The position numbers and the translations under genes are program-made. The notes under the pieces are model-generated. The model was not told the origin of the DNA. It did no database searches and saw nothing but the letters and a program-made list of their open reading frames with translations. DNA of 64,000 nt from Clostridium sp. CAG:354_28_25. Lineage in GTDB: Bacteria; Bacillota; Clostridia; TANB77; CAG-508. The DNA lies in NCBI GenBank assembly GCA_001915925.1, contig MNRL01000017.1, forward strand, positions 1 through 64,000, read 5' to 3'. Positions 50,209 through 58,653 of this stretch are shown in pieces. Positions within the stretch are counted from its first letter, which is position 1. Every line of letters begins with the position of its first letter.

Positions 50209-50496
50209 TTACATTGCTTCTTGTTTAGTTAAATTTCTAATATCTCTTTCTTGAATATTATCTATTATTAGTCCTCTTCTTTTTATCTTTTTTAATAAAT
50301 AATTTATTTTGGCTTGATTAGCTTTTATCTGATATGCATAATAATCTACAAGCTCTCCATCAGCAAATTCAAAATTTTTACTTGCCAATTCTAAATCCAT
50401 TTTTGTCTTTATTAATGCCTTAACTAAATCAAGACTTTTCTCTTCATCTGTCTTGTCTATAATTTTACTTTCTTTAATATATGTTTCATAAATCAT
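50209..50496 (-). CDS. yaaL: DUF2508 (YaaL-like) protein
   Basis: A 95-aa helical soluble protein. The pattern SLDLVKALIKTKMDLELASKNFEFADGELVDYYAYQIKANQAKINYLLKKIKRRG, seen here in pieces, with the Asp-Tyr-Tyr-x-Tyr core, matches the DUF2508/YaaL family. The role is unknown, but the gene sits next to bofA in Bacillus and Clostridia, as here. It starts MIYETYIKESKIIDKTDEEK. Confidence 0.85.
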   Translation of the reverse strand: MIYETYIKESKIIDKTDEEKSLDLVKALIKTKMDLELASKNFEFADGELVDYYAYQIKANQAKINYLLKKIKRRGLIIDNIQERDIRNLTKQEAM

Positions 50497-50544
50497 TTTA
50501 TCACCTCAATCATCCTATAGTAAGTATATTCAAATTTTCTCAAA

Positions 50545-51366
50545 TTATTCCAAAAAATTTATTATTATGATTGATATTGATTGAATTATAAATAGATTTA
50601 ATGTATTAGATACCAAAAGATTATTACTAGCTTCTATTACACCTAATTCTTCGTTACTATTTTTATGAAATTTTTGACTTTCTATAAATGTAACAAATTC
50701 TGGTATACTTGTTGCAATTCCCAAAACTATACCTATAATAATTTCTGAAACATCAAAAATATAGCGTAAATTTTCTAGCGTGTCTCTTAACAAATTTCCT
50801 ACTAAATATAATATAATTCCTATTAGCAAAATATATACAAAATAAATAGGTATCTTCTTTTTATTTGTTTTTACATGTGAAATCGTTTCTTTAGTTTCGA
50901 TATTTAATTTTCCGTTATAATGCTTATTTATTTTATTGAAAACATAAAATAAGATAATATATATTACTGCTATTGCTACACTATCTCCTATATCTATTTT
51001 CCAGATAATTATTGGAATTATTATCGTTATCAATACTAATACAAGATTTATTTTTAATGCTTTATTTTTTAAAACTTTTAGATTATTATTTATTGCCATA
51101 GCCAATATATATTGAATACAATTAATAATATTAGAACTTAGTATATTAAAAAGCCCTGCATCTGCCATTCCACTAATAGAAGAAAATGTTACTGTTAAAA
51201 ATTCAGGAATACTTGTCGCAATTCCCGAAATATTCCCTATAGTTTGTGGCTTTAATTCTAAAAGTTCTCCAACTTTTCTAAGTACTGGAACTAATAGATT
51301 CTTAGACACAAAGATTATGATTAATAATTCTATTATTAATTTTATAATTTCCAAAATAAAATTCAT
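50545..51366 (-). CDS. Sodium/calcium exchanger (CaCA) family membrane protein
   Basis: A 273-aa polytopic protein with eight to nine hydrophobic helices arranged as two homologous halves. Each half carries the ion-binding alpha-repeat as GIATSIPEF (about 49-57 and 216-224), the hallmark of cation/Ca2+ antiporters. A Lys/Asn/Thr-rich loop (about 142-170) joins the halves. It is somewhat shorter than typical family members of 310-330 aa. The transported cation cannot be read from sequence. The 3' end is 48 bases before yaaL, so they may be co-transcribed. Confidence 0.85.
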   Translation of the reverse strand: MNFILEIIKLIIELLIIIFVSKNLLVPVLRKVGELLELKPQTIGNISGIATSIPEFLTVTFSSISGMADAGLFNILSSNIINCIQYILAMAINNNLKVLKNKALKINLVLVLITIIIPIIIWKIDIGDSVAIAVIYIILFYVFNKINKHYNGKLNIETKETISHVKTNKKKIPIYFVYILLIGIILYLVGNLLRDTLENLRYIFDVSEIIIGIVLGIATSIPEFVTFIESQKFHKNSNEELGVIEASNNLLVSNTLNLFIIQSISIIIINFLE

Positions 51367-51457
51367 ATATCTCTCCTATATATGAATTATTTACATTATT
51401 TTATGAATTAAACAAGTTAATTTCAAATTTTCTTGTAATAATAAAGCTCTTTTGCAA

Positions 51458-51502
51458 CAAAAAAACACTTAAATATTAAATGAATTTTAATACTTAAGTG
51501 TT
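51458..51502 (-). terminator. Terminator of the ribosomal-protein/rpoA operon
   Basis: On the minus strand AACACTTAAGTATTAAA and TTTAATATTTAAGTGTT pair and are followed by TTTTTTGTTGC, 13 bases after the rplQ stop. Confidence 0.85.
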
Positions 51503-51514
51503 CTACTTTATTAA

Positions 51515-52057
51515 CTATTTTAATAATTCTAATATTGCCATTTCTGCAGCGTCACCTTTACGAGGTCCTACTTTAATTATTCTTGTATATCCTCCAACTT
51601 TTCCAGCTGTATCATATCTTTCTGCTAATTCTCCAAATAATTTTGCTGGAATGTCTATGTTTCTTCCATCTGCATCTTTAACTTTGCAAACAGTATTCAT
51701 TATTTTTCTTCTTGCATTTAATCTTGAAGGCATATCTTTTTGTCTTTTTTCTGTTACTTCTTCTTTAACAACTTTTAAATATTCATTACCATTTTTGCTT
51801 TTTACTAATTCTGTAACTTTGTTTCCATTAGTATCTCTTTTTGCTCTTACTATTTTTTTGTCTTCTAATTCGAAATTATCTTTTTCTTTAATAGCTAAAG
51901 CAATTAGACTATTAGCAATAGCTTGAGTTTCTTTAGCTCTAGCTAATGTTGTAGTTATTTTTTCGTTTACTAATAAATCAGTTACTTGTGTTCTTAGCAT
52001 TGCTTTTCTTTGTGCAGTTGTTTTTCCAAGTTTTCTATTCTTTGCCACTTCTTTCAC
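51515..52057 (-). CDS. rplQ: 50S ribosomal protein L17 (long form)
   Basis: A 180-aa L17. The start KLGKTTAQRKAMLRTQVTDL and the end ERYDTAGKVGGYTRIIKVGP with RKGDAAEMAILELL are standard, but the middle carries about 60 additional residues (roughly 65-125; KIVRAKRDTNGNKVTELVKS...), compared with the 113-120 aa of most Firmicutes. It is the last gene of the alpha operon, directly after rpoA. Confidence 0.95.
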   Translation of the reverse strand: MKEVAKNRKLGKTTAQRKAMLRTQVTDLLVNEKITTTLARAKETQAIANSLIALAIKEKDNFELEDKKIVRAKRDTNGNKVTELVKSKNGNEYLKVVKEEVTEKRQKDMPSRLNARRKIMNTVCKVKDADGRNIDIPAKLFGELAERYDTAGKVGGYTRIIKVGPRKGDAAEMAILELLK

Positions 52058-52073
52058 ACCTTTCTAATTTATT

Positions 52074-53018
52074 TTAATCATCATCTGGCGCAAAGTCTAA
52101 TCCTAATGAATGTAATTTATTTGTTACTTCATCTAATGACTTTTTACCTAAATTCCTTACTTTCATCATTTCTGACTGAGTTTTATTTACTAAATCTTCT
52201 ACTGTTACAATACCAGCTCTTTTTAAACAGTTAAATGAACGTACAGAAAGCTCTAAGTCTTCTATTGTCATTTCTAGTACTTTTTCTTTCTTAGATTCTT
52301 CTTTTTCTACCATTACTTGAGTATTTTTTGCAGCTTCTGATAAATCTATAAATAGTTCTAAGTGTCCAGTCATTACTTTAGCAGCTAAGCTAAGAGCTTC
52401 ATATGGTTTTAAACTTCCATCTGTCCAAACTTCTATTACTAATTTATCATAATCTACCATTTGTCCAACTCTAGTATTTTCTACAGAATAATTTACTTTC
52501 TTTACAGGTGTATAAATTGAATCTATTGGAAGTACTGATATATCTTGTCCTTCTTTTTTATTTTGTTCTGCAGTATTATATCCTCTTCCTGTATTAACTG
52601 TCATTTCAATAACTAAATGTCCACCTTCTGAAACTGTTGCAATATGTAAGTCTTTATTTAAAACTTCTACAACACCATCAGTTATTATATCTCCAGCTGT
52701 AACTTCTCCTTCTTTTGCATCAATTCTAATAACTCTCTCTTCATTTCCATCCATTTTTAGACGAACATCTTTTAAGTTAACAATAAGTTCCGGCACGTCT
52801 TCCACTACATTTGGAATTGTAGAGAATTCATGTAAAACACCTTCTATTTTAATACTTGTAATTGCTGTTCCAGGTAAAGAAGAAAGTAATATTCTTCTTA
52901 ATGAATTACCTATTGTTACACCATATCCACGTTCTAATGGTTCACAAACGAATTTAGAATAATTTCTTTTTTCATCAACTTCCAAGCATTGTATGTCTGG
53001 CTTTTCAAATTCAATCAT
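52074..53018 (-). CDS. rpoA: RNA polymerase alpha subunit
   Basis: A 314-aa alpha subunit. The N-terminal dimerisation domain (1-230) includes GYGVTIGNSLRRILLSSLPG and SIYTPVKKVNYSVENTRVGQ; the C-terminal domain (about 245-314) has SVRSFNCLKRAGIVTVEDLV and MMKVRNLGKKSLDEV for UP-element and activator contact. It sits between rpsD and rplQ as in most bacteria. Confidence 0.98.
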   Translation of the reverse strand: MIEFEKPDIQCLEVDEKRNYSKFVCEPLERGYGVTIGNSLRRILLSSLPGTAITSIKIEGVLHEFSTIPNVVEDVPELIVNLKDVRLKMDGNEERVIRIDAKEGEVTAGDIITDGVVEVLNKDLHIATVSEGGHLVIEMTVNTGRGYNTAEQNKKEGQDISVLPIDSIYTPVKKVNYSVENTRVGQMVDYDKLVIEVWTDGSLKPYEALSLAAKVMTGHLELFIDLSEAAKNTQVMVEKEESKKEKVLEMTIEDLELSVRSFNCLKRAGIVTVEDLVNKTQSEMMKVRNLGKKSLDEVTNKLHSLGLDFAPDDD

Positions 53019-53089
53019 ATTTACCTCCTAATAGAGTTGCATTGATATAGCAACCTTTAAAATATTTACCACTTTGCTATGGTATACTA

Positions 53090-53716
53090 TTATTTTGAGT
53101 AAAGTTCTACTATTAAATGCTCTTCTACTGGTAAATCAATATCTTCTCTTGATGCTAATCTAACTACTTTACCTGTTAAATTGTCTAGATCTCTTTCTAG
53201 CCAATCTGGAGTAGGTCTGCTAGCATTTTCTTCTACATTAGCTTTAATTGTAGCATTATCTTTCTTAATTTCTCTTACAGAAATTACATCTCCTGGTTTT
53301 ACTAAATATGATGGTATATCACATTTCTTTCCATTTACATCGAATTGTGAATGATTTACAAATTGTCTAGCTTGTGCTCTTGAAGAAGCAAATCCTAATC
53401 TATATACAACGTTGTCTAATCTGCTTTCTAATATTGTTAATAATTCTTCACCAGTAATTCCTTTTTTGTTTGAAGCCATTTCAAAATATTTTCTGAATTG
53501 TTTTTCTCCAACTCCATAATACATTTTTGTTTTTTGTTTTTCTCTTAATTGTGTACCATATTCAGAAAGTTTATTTCTTTTTTGACCATGTTCTCCTGGT
53601 CCATAATTTCTTCTAGCAATACTACATTTTTCTGAATAACATCTGCTACCTTTTAAGAATAATTTTTGACCTTCTCTACGGCATATACGGCATTGTTCAT
53701 CTTTATATCTTGCCAT
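53090..53716 (-). CDS. rpsD: 30S ribosomal protein S4
   Basis: A 208-aa primary 16S rRNA-binding protein. The N-terminal cysteines in EQCRICRREGQKLFLKGSRC and SEKC make this the zinc-binding form. The S4 RNA-binding domain is at about 98-160 (RLDNVVYRLGFASSRAQARQ). S4 also regulates its own operon in many bacteria. The gene lies in the rpsK-rpsD-rpoA order. Confidence 0.98.
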   Translation of the reverse strand: MARYKDEQCRICRREGQKLFLKGSRCYSEKCSIARRNYGPGEHGQKRNKLSEYGTQLREKQKTKMYYGVGEKQFRKYFEMASNKKGITGEELLTILESRLDNVVYRLGFASSRAQARQFVNHSQFDVNGKKCDIPSYLVKPGDVISVREIKKDNATIKANVEENASRPTPDWLERDLDNLTGKVVRLASREDIDLPVEEHLIVELYSK

Positions 53717-53757
53717 TTGTCTTTTACACCTCTTCTTTCAAATTTATTATTTCTTAA

Positions 53758-54156
53758 TTATACTCTTCTTCTTTTTGGTGGTCTACAACCATTGTGTGGT
53801 ATTGGTGTTACATCTTTGATGCTGCTTATTTCTAGACCTGTTGTTTGAAGTGATCTTATTGCAGCTTCTCTACCAGAACCTGGTCCTTTAACAAAAACAT
53901 CAACTGTTTTTAATCCATGTTCCATAGCTTTTTTAGCTGCTGTTTCTGCAACTTCTCCTGCAGCAAATGGTGTGCTTTTTCTAGAACCTTTAAATCCTAA
54001 TCCTCCAGCACTTGCCCAAGATATAACATTACCTTTAACGTCTGTAATTGTAACTATTGTATTGTTAAAACTAGAATGAATATGAGCTGAACCTTTTTCT
54101 ATATTTTTTCTATCTCTTCTTCTAGTTACTGTCTTTTTTGTTACATTTTTAGCCAT
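53758..54156 (-). CDS. rpsK: 30S ribosomal protein S11
   Basis: A 132-aa platform protein. The conserved segments HIHSSFNNTIVTITDVKGN, SAGGLGFKGSRKSTPFAA and the basic tail NGCRPPKRRRV are present. It lies downstream of rpsM by about 45 bases. Confidence 0.98.
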   Translation of the reverse strand: MAKNVTKKTVTRRRDRKNIEKGSAHIHSSFNNTIVTITDVKGNVISWASAGGLGFKGSRKSTPFAAGEVAETAAKKAMEHGLKTVDVFVKGPGSGREAAIRSLQTTGLEISSIKDVTPIPHNGCRPPKRRRV

Positions 54157-54201
54157 CTTTCTAGCTTACCTCCCTTTTTTATACTCTTACGAGCCTAAAA
54201 A

Positions 54202-54570
54202 TTATTTCTTTTTGCTTACTAATTTTCTAGGACCTTTTCTTGTACGAGCATTAGTTTTTGTTCTTTGTCCTCTTACTGGAAGACCTCTTCTATGTCTTAA
54301 TCCTCTATAGCATCCTATTTCTGTAAGTCTTTTAATATTTAATGCTACTTCTCTTCTTAAATCTCCTTCTAATAATAGGTGATTTGAATCGATTGCTTTT
54401 CTAATTGCTTGTACTTGATCTTCTGTTAAATCTTTTACTCTAGTATCTGGATTTACCTCTGCTTCTTTTAATAGTTTTTGTGATGTTGAAAGACCAATAC
54501 CATAAATATATGTTAATCCAACTTCTACTCTTTTTTCTCTAGGTAAATCAATTCCTGATATACGAGCCAT
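54202..54570 (-). CDS. rpsM: 30S ribosomal protein S13
   Basis: A 122-aa head protein that contacts the P-site tRNA and L5. It begins MARISGIDLPREKRVEVGLT with the helix-turn-helix region, has RGLRHRRGLPVRGQRTKTNA, and ends in a basic tail. It is the first gene of the rpsM-rpsK-rpsD-rpoA-rplQ block and is preceded by a structured leader of about 170 bases. Confidence 0.98.
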   Translation of the reverse strand: MARISGIDLPREKRVEVGLTYIYGIGLSTSQKLLKEAEVNPDTRVKDLTEDQVQAIRKAIDSNHLLLEGDLRREVALNIKRLTEIGCYRGLRHRRGLPVRGQRTKTNARTRKGPRKLVSKKK

Positions 54571-54620
54571 AATTGCACCTCCAAATTTTTTGTTTTTTAA
54601 GTATTAAGATTTATATATGA

Positions 54621-54709
54621 ACACAAATTTGATAAAGAGATATTCTCTTCAGCCGCTACCATTTTTGTGCTTATACCATAGGATTGTATAATTGTTTATA
54701 CAATTATAC
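54621..54709 (-). promoter_or_regulatory. Structured leader upstream of rpsM
   Basis: The 167-base gap between rpmJ and rpsM contains a perfect 10-bp hairpin GTATAATTGT/ACAATTATAC (54686-54709) and a longer-range CACAAA/TTTGTG pairing around a GAGA-TATT-CTC stem near the rpsM start. An S4-type autoregulatory leader is known in this position in other bacteria. Whether this is one is not established. Confidence 0.4.
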
Positions 54710-54737
54710 TTGTATATGTACTAATCTTGCTGTCTAA

Positions 54738-54851
54738 TTATCCTTGTCTTTGTTTGTGTTTAGGGTTTTCACAAATAACTCTAACAACACCTTTTCTTTT
54801 AATAACCTTGCACTTTGGGCATATAGGTTTTACTGATGCTCTAACTTTCAT
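54738..54851 (-). CDS. rpmJ: 50S ribosomal protein L36
   Basis: A 37-aa protein reading MKVRASVKPICPKCKVIKRK and ending in ENPKHKQRQG. The zinc ligands Cys11, Cys14, Cys27 and His32 are intact, so it is the zinc-binding form. It lies between infA and rpsM, its universal place. GGAGG lies upstream of the ATG. Confidence 0.97.
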   Translation of the reverse strand: MKVRASVKPICPKCKVIKRKGVVRVICENPKHKQRQG

Positions 54852-54902
54852 TTGATACACCTCCTGTTATTACTCATTTTTATACATTTACTTGAGCAAT
54901 TA

Positions 54903-54955
54903 TGAAGCGTGAAATCAGATGTGTGGTTTAACTACACATCTCATCTCACACTTCA
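54903..54955 (-). other. Long hairpin between infA and rpmJ
   Basis: TGAAGCGTGA and TCACACTTCA (one wobble or mismatch) enclose AGATGTGTGGTT/AACTACACATCT, a two-part stem of over 20 pairs in a gap of about 120 bases. No T run follows, so it is not a classic terminator and may tune expression or RNA stability between the two genes. Confidence 0.55.
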
Positions 54956-54973
54956 TACCTAAGTTAATAGGAT

Positions 54974-55192
54974 TTATTTAGCTCTCCATGTTATTCTTCC
55001 TCTATTTAAATCATATGGTGATAATTCTACTTTTACTTTATCACCTGGTAATATTTTGATATAGTTCATTCTAAGTTTTCCTGAAATATGTGCCAATATT
55101 TGATGACCATTTTCAAGTTCTACTTTAAAATTAGTATTTGGTAGTGTTTCTACAACAACTCCTTCTACTTCGATTACATCTTCTTTTGCCAA
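54974..55192 (-). CDS. infA: Translation initiation factor IF-1
   Basis: A 72-aa OB-fold factor that blocks the A site during initiation. It reads MAKEDVIEVEGVVVETLPNT, has ENGHQILAHISGKLRMNYIK, and ends in SPYDLNRGRITWRAK. GGAGG lies 8-10 bases before the ATG. It follows map. Confidence 0.98.
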   Translation of the reverse strand: MAKEDVIEVEGVVVETLPNTNFKVELENGHQILAHISGKLRMNYIKILPGDKVKVELSPYDLNRGRITWRAK

Positions 55193-55260
55193 ATTTATTC
55201 CCTCCTGAATAATTTAAACATTATTTTAACTATAAATAGCTAATATAGTATACACCATTT

Positions 55261-56031
55261 TTACACTATAGTCAAGATTTTTGGCTCTTTTTCTGTAATT
55301 AAAATTGTATTTTCATAGTGTGCTGCTCTTGTTCCATCTTCTGTTATAATTCCCCAGCCATCATCTAGTTCTAAAATGTTTGGTTTTCCTGCAATTACCA
55401 TAGGTTCAATTGCTAATGTCATTCCTGGTTCTAACCTAGGACCTCTACCTGCTTTCCCGTAATTTGGAATTCCTGGATCTTCGTGCATTTCTCTTCCTAT
55501 ACCATGTCCTTGAAACTCTCTTACTACTGAAAAACCATTTTTTTCTACATATTCACCTATTGCATGTGATATGTCACCTAGTCTATTACCTTTTTTAGCA
55601 TATTTAATTCCCTCAAAGAAAGCTTGTTTTGTTACATCTATTAGTCTTTGGCTTGCTTTATCTATTTTGCCAACTGCATATGTTCTACAGCAATCTCCAT
55701 TAAATCCGTCTTTATATGCTACTAAATCTACACTTACAATATCTCCTTCTTTTAGGACTTCTCTTTTAGAAGGGATTCCATGAATTACTACATCATTTAC
55801 AGAACTACAAATACTTGCTGGAAAATCTGGAACTCCATCTACTCCACTTGGATATCCTTTTTCTGCAGGGATTGCTCCGTACTTTCTCATTGTCTCTTCT
55901 GCAATCTTGTCTAATTCATAAGTTGTAATTCCTGGTTTTATTGCTGCTTCTATAGCTTTTTGTGCAAAAAATGCAACTCTACAAGCTTCTTTCATTTTTT
56001 CTATTTCTTTTGGAGATTTTATATATATCAT
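55261..56031 (-). CDS. map: Methionine aminopeptidase type I
   Basis: A 256-aa dinuclear metallo-aminopeptidase that removes the initiator Met. The metal ligands sit in the segments VSVDLVAYKDGFNGDCCRTY (two Asp), FQGHGIGREMHEDP (His), LAIEPMV (Glu) and DGTRAAHYENTILIT (Glu). It follows adk by 13 bases. The KOW-domain gene that often lies between map and infA in Clostridia is absent. Confidence 0.97.
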   Translation of the reverse strand: MIYIKSPKEIEKMKEACRVAFFAQKAIEAAIKPGITTYELDKIAEETMRKYGAIPAEKGYPSGVDGVPDFPASICSSVNDVVIHGIPSKREVLKEGDIVSVDLVAYKDGFNGDCCRTYAVGKIDKASQRLIDVTKQAFFEGIKYAKKGNRLGDISHAIGEYVEKNGFSVVREFQGHGIGREMHEDPGIPNYGKAGRGPRLEPGMTLAIEPMVIAGKPNILELDDGWGIITEDGTRAAHYENTILITEKEPKILTIV

Positions 56032-56044
56032 TTATATTACTTCC

Positions 56045-56710
56045 TTACCTATTTTCATTATAGTTTTTTAACCATTCACTTATCATTTCTTCTGTTATAT
56101 TTACACTTGCATGTAATTTTACTTTATAAAGTAATCCTTTTTCTTCATAATATTCTATAAGTTCCCTTGATTGTTCATGATATACTCTTAATCTTTCTGT
56201 TATAGTTTCTTCATTATCATCTTTTCTTTGAATTAATTTGCTTCCACAAATATCACATATTCCTTCTACTTTTGGTTTCTTATATTCTAGATTATATATT
56301 GCTCCACAATCTTTGTTTGAGCAAATTCTTCTCTTTACAGTTCTATATATTATATCTTCATCTGGAATATCTAAAAATAAAGCTAAATCTACTTTTTGAT
56401 TTTGTTCTTCTAGCATTTCTTCTAGTGCTTCTGCTTGTTTTTTATTTCTTGGAAATCCATCAAATACTACACCATTTGAATCTTTAAATTGATTTATCTT
56501 TCCTTTTAACATATTAATTGTTATTTCATCTGGTACTAAATTTCCTTTATCAATATATTCTTGTGCTTTTTTTCCTAATTCTGTTGCATTTTTTATTTCT
56601 TCTCTAAACATATCTCCTGTTGCAATATGCCCCATATTTTGTGTCTGTTCAAATAAATTTGATACTGTTCCTTTACCACTACCTGGTCCACCTAATAAAA
56701 CAATATTCAT
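56045..56710 (-). CDS. adk: Adenylate kinase (zinc-LID form)
   Basis: A 221-aa kinase that equilibrates ATP, ADP and AMP. It begins MNIVLLGGPGSGKGTVSNLF with the P loop, then has DGFPRNKKQAEAL and the LID domain with a four-cysteine zinc site (CSNKDCG...CDICG). The start at 56710 has AGGAG 8 bases upstream, and the codon three positions earlier overlaps that site. The secY-adk-map order is conserved. Confidence 0.97.
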   Translation of the reverse strand: MNIVLLGGPGSGKGTVSNLFEQTQNMGHIATGDMFREEIKNATELGKKAQEYIDKGNLVPDEITINMLKGKINQFKDSNGVVFDGFPRNKKQAEALEEMLEEQNQKVDLALFLDIPDEDIIYRTVKRRICSNKDCGAIYNLEYKKPKVEGICDICGSKLIQRKDDNEETITERLRVYHEQSRELIEYYEEKGLLYKVKLHASVNITEEMISEWLKNYNENR

Positions 56711-56740
56711 TCTCTTCACTCCTATCTTTTCTTATGCAAA

Positions 56741-56844
56741 TATTATTTTTTAAATATATATTTTGCAGTATATATTTAAAAAATAATATTCAACTAGTAA
56801 ATTAATTGCATGGGCACGACCAAGGTTAGTCCAGAGTCGTACCC
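56741..56844 (-). other. Two hairpins between secY and adk
   Basis: A perfect 20-bp A/T stem (56741-56760 with 56769-56788, 8-base loop) is followed on the secY side by a G/C-rich 9-bp stem GGGTACGAC/GTCGTGCCC (minus-strand sense, one wobble; 56812-56844). Neither has a proper T tail on the minus strand, except that the A/T stem itself is T-rich. They lie in a 148-base gap in an otherwise tight operon. Confidence 0.6.
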
Positions 56845-56858
56845 TGATACAATAAATT

Positions 56859-58181
56859 TTATTCTAAGAATCCCTTGTAATGTCTCATTACTAATTGTGA
56901 TTCTAATTGTTGAACTGTTTCTAATGCAACACCAACTATGATAAGTATAGATGTTCCTCCAAATGCTACATTTAGATTTGTAAATCTCATAAACATTGGA
57001 AGTATAGCTATAAGTGCTAAGAATAAACCACCAAACAATGTTAATTTTGTAAGCACTGATGATAGATATTCTGTAGTTGGTTTTCCAGCTCTTATTCCTG
57101 GAATGAATCCACCATTTTTCTTAATATTTGCAGAAACCTCTGCTGGGTTAAATGTTGCATATATATAGAAGAATGTGAATCCTACTATTAATAGTAAATA
57201 AACTATCGCATTTGCTATTGTATACCCAAGAGCTACATTTGAACTAGAAGTAGCTAATGAGAAATTATATATTACATTCCAAAATCCTGTATGTGTTGCA
57301 ATACTTGGATCAAATATTTGAATTATCATTGCTGGGAATGTCATAAATGATGATGCAAATATTATTGGCATAACTCCAGCCATTGCTATTTTTAATGGAA
57401 TATATGTATTTTGCGCACCCATCATTTTTCTTCCAACAACTTTTTTAGCATATTGTACAGGTATTCTTCTTTCAGCTTGTTGTATAAATACAACTGCTGT
57501 AACTAAAATTAAAGCTCCTATTACAATAGCTAATGCTACTAATAATCCAGTTGTGCTAAATCCTGATTCTGTCATTATTAAAGACCAAATTGAACTTACT
57601 GCACTTGGTAATCTAGATACAATACCTATAAAGATAATCATAGAAACTCCATTACCAATTCCTTTATTAGTAATTTGGTCACCAAGCCACATAAGCAATG
57701 CTGTACCAGCCATAAGTCCTGTTACAACTAATACTCCTGATAATATTCCTGAATCTACGAATATTCCTTGTGCTTGATAAGACAAATATAATCCAATTCC
57801 TTCTATTAATGCAAGCACAATAGAAAGTGCTTTTGTATATTTATCTACTTTTTGCCTTCCAACTTCTCCACCTTCTTTTGCTAATCTCTCTAAAGAAGGT
57901 ATAATCATTGTTAATAGTTGGATAACAATTGAAGCTGTAATATATGGTGTTACTGACATAGCAAATATTGAGAAATTAGAAAATGCTCCACCAGAGATTA
58001 TATCTATTAATCCTACTAATCCATTAGTAGTTGAACCTCTCATAGCTTCTAATTGTACCATATCTACGCCAGGAACAGTTATAAAACATCCTAATCTAAA
58101 CACTATAATCAATACTAATGTATATAATAATCTTTTTCTTACTTCAGGTGTCTTTAATGCATTTTTTATAGTTTTAAACAA
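56859..58181 (-). CDS. secY: Protein translocase subunit SecY
   Basis: A 440-aa channel protein of the Sec translocon with ten transmembrane helices. It begins with a TTG start (FKTIKNALKTPEVRKRLLYT), 7 bases after GAGGTGA and just after the rplO stop. The segments GGAFSNFSIFAMSVTPYITAS, PAEVSANIKKNGGFIPGIRAG and VVGRKMMGAQNTYIPLK are typical. It lies between rplO and adk. Confidence 0.97.
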   Translation of the reverse strand: MFKTIKNALKTPEVRKRLLYTLVLIIVFRLGCFITVPGVDMVQLEAMRGSTTNGLVGLIDIISGGAFSNFSIFAMSVTPYITASIVIQLLTMIIPSLERLAKEGGEVGRQKVDKYTKALSIVLALIEGIGLYLSYQAQGIFVDSGILSGVLVVTGLMAGTALLMWLGDQITNKGIGNGVSMIIFIGIVSRLPSAVSSIWSLIMTESGFSTTGLLVALAIVIGALILVTAVVFIQQAERRIPVQYAKKVVGRKMMGAQNTYIPLKIAMAGVMPIIFASSFMTFPAMIIQIFDPSIATHTGFWNVIYNFSLATSSSNVALGYTIANAIVYLLLIVGFTFFYIYATFNPAEVSANIKKNGGFIPGIRAGKPTTEYLSSVLTKLTLFGGLFLALIAILPMFMRFTNLNVAFGGTSILIIVGVALETVQQLESQLVMRHYKGFLE

Positions 58182-58616
58182 CTAAATCACCTCAATCTTT
58201 CCTCCTGCTGCTTCTATTTTTTCTGCAGCTGCTTTTGTAAATCTCTTAGCTTTAACAGTTAATTTTTTCTCTAATTTTCCTGTAGCTATTACTACTATTC
58301 CATCATTAATTTTTCCGATAATTCCTTCTGCTAATAAGCTTTCTGCTGTAACTTCTGCAACTTGACTTTTATTTAACATTGTTAAAGTTACTTCTGTATA
58401 GTTTTTAGCATGGATATTATTGAATCCTCTTTTTGGAAGTCTTCTATATAAAGGTGTTTGACCTCCTTCGAATCCTCTTCTTACTCCTCCGCCAGATCTA
58501 GCTTTTTGTCCTTTATGTCCTTTTCCAGATGTTTTTCCAAGACCTGAACCGATACCACGACCTAATCTTTTTCTCTTAATTCTAACGTTTGATGGTCCTA
58601 ATTCTCCTAATTGCAT
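58182..58616 (-). CDS. rplO: 50S ribosomal protein L15
   Basis: A 144-aa protein that begins MQLGELGPSNVRIKRKRLGR, with the Gly-rich GIGSGLGKTSGKGHKGQKAR and GFEGGQTPLYRRLPKRGFNN segments. The upstream neighbour is rpsE with only 37 bases between, so the usual rpmD gene (L30) is missing. Confidence 0.97.
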   Translation of the reverse strand: MQLGELGPSNVRIKRKRLGRGIGSGLGKTSGKGHKGQKARSGGGVRRGFEGGQTPLYRRLPKRGFNNIHAKNYTEVTLTMLNKSQVAEVTAESLLAEGIIGKINDGIVVIATGKLEKKLTVKAKRFTKAAAEKIEAAGGKIEVI

Positions 58617-58653
58617 TTCGTAAATTGCACCTCCTTAAAATTTGATATTATTA

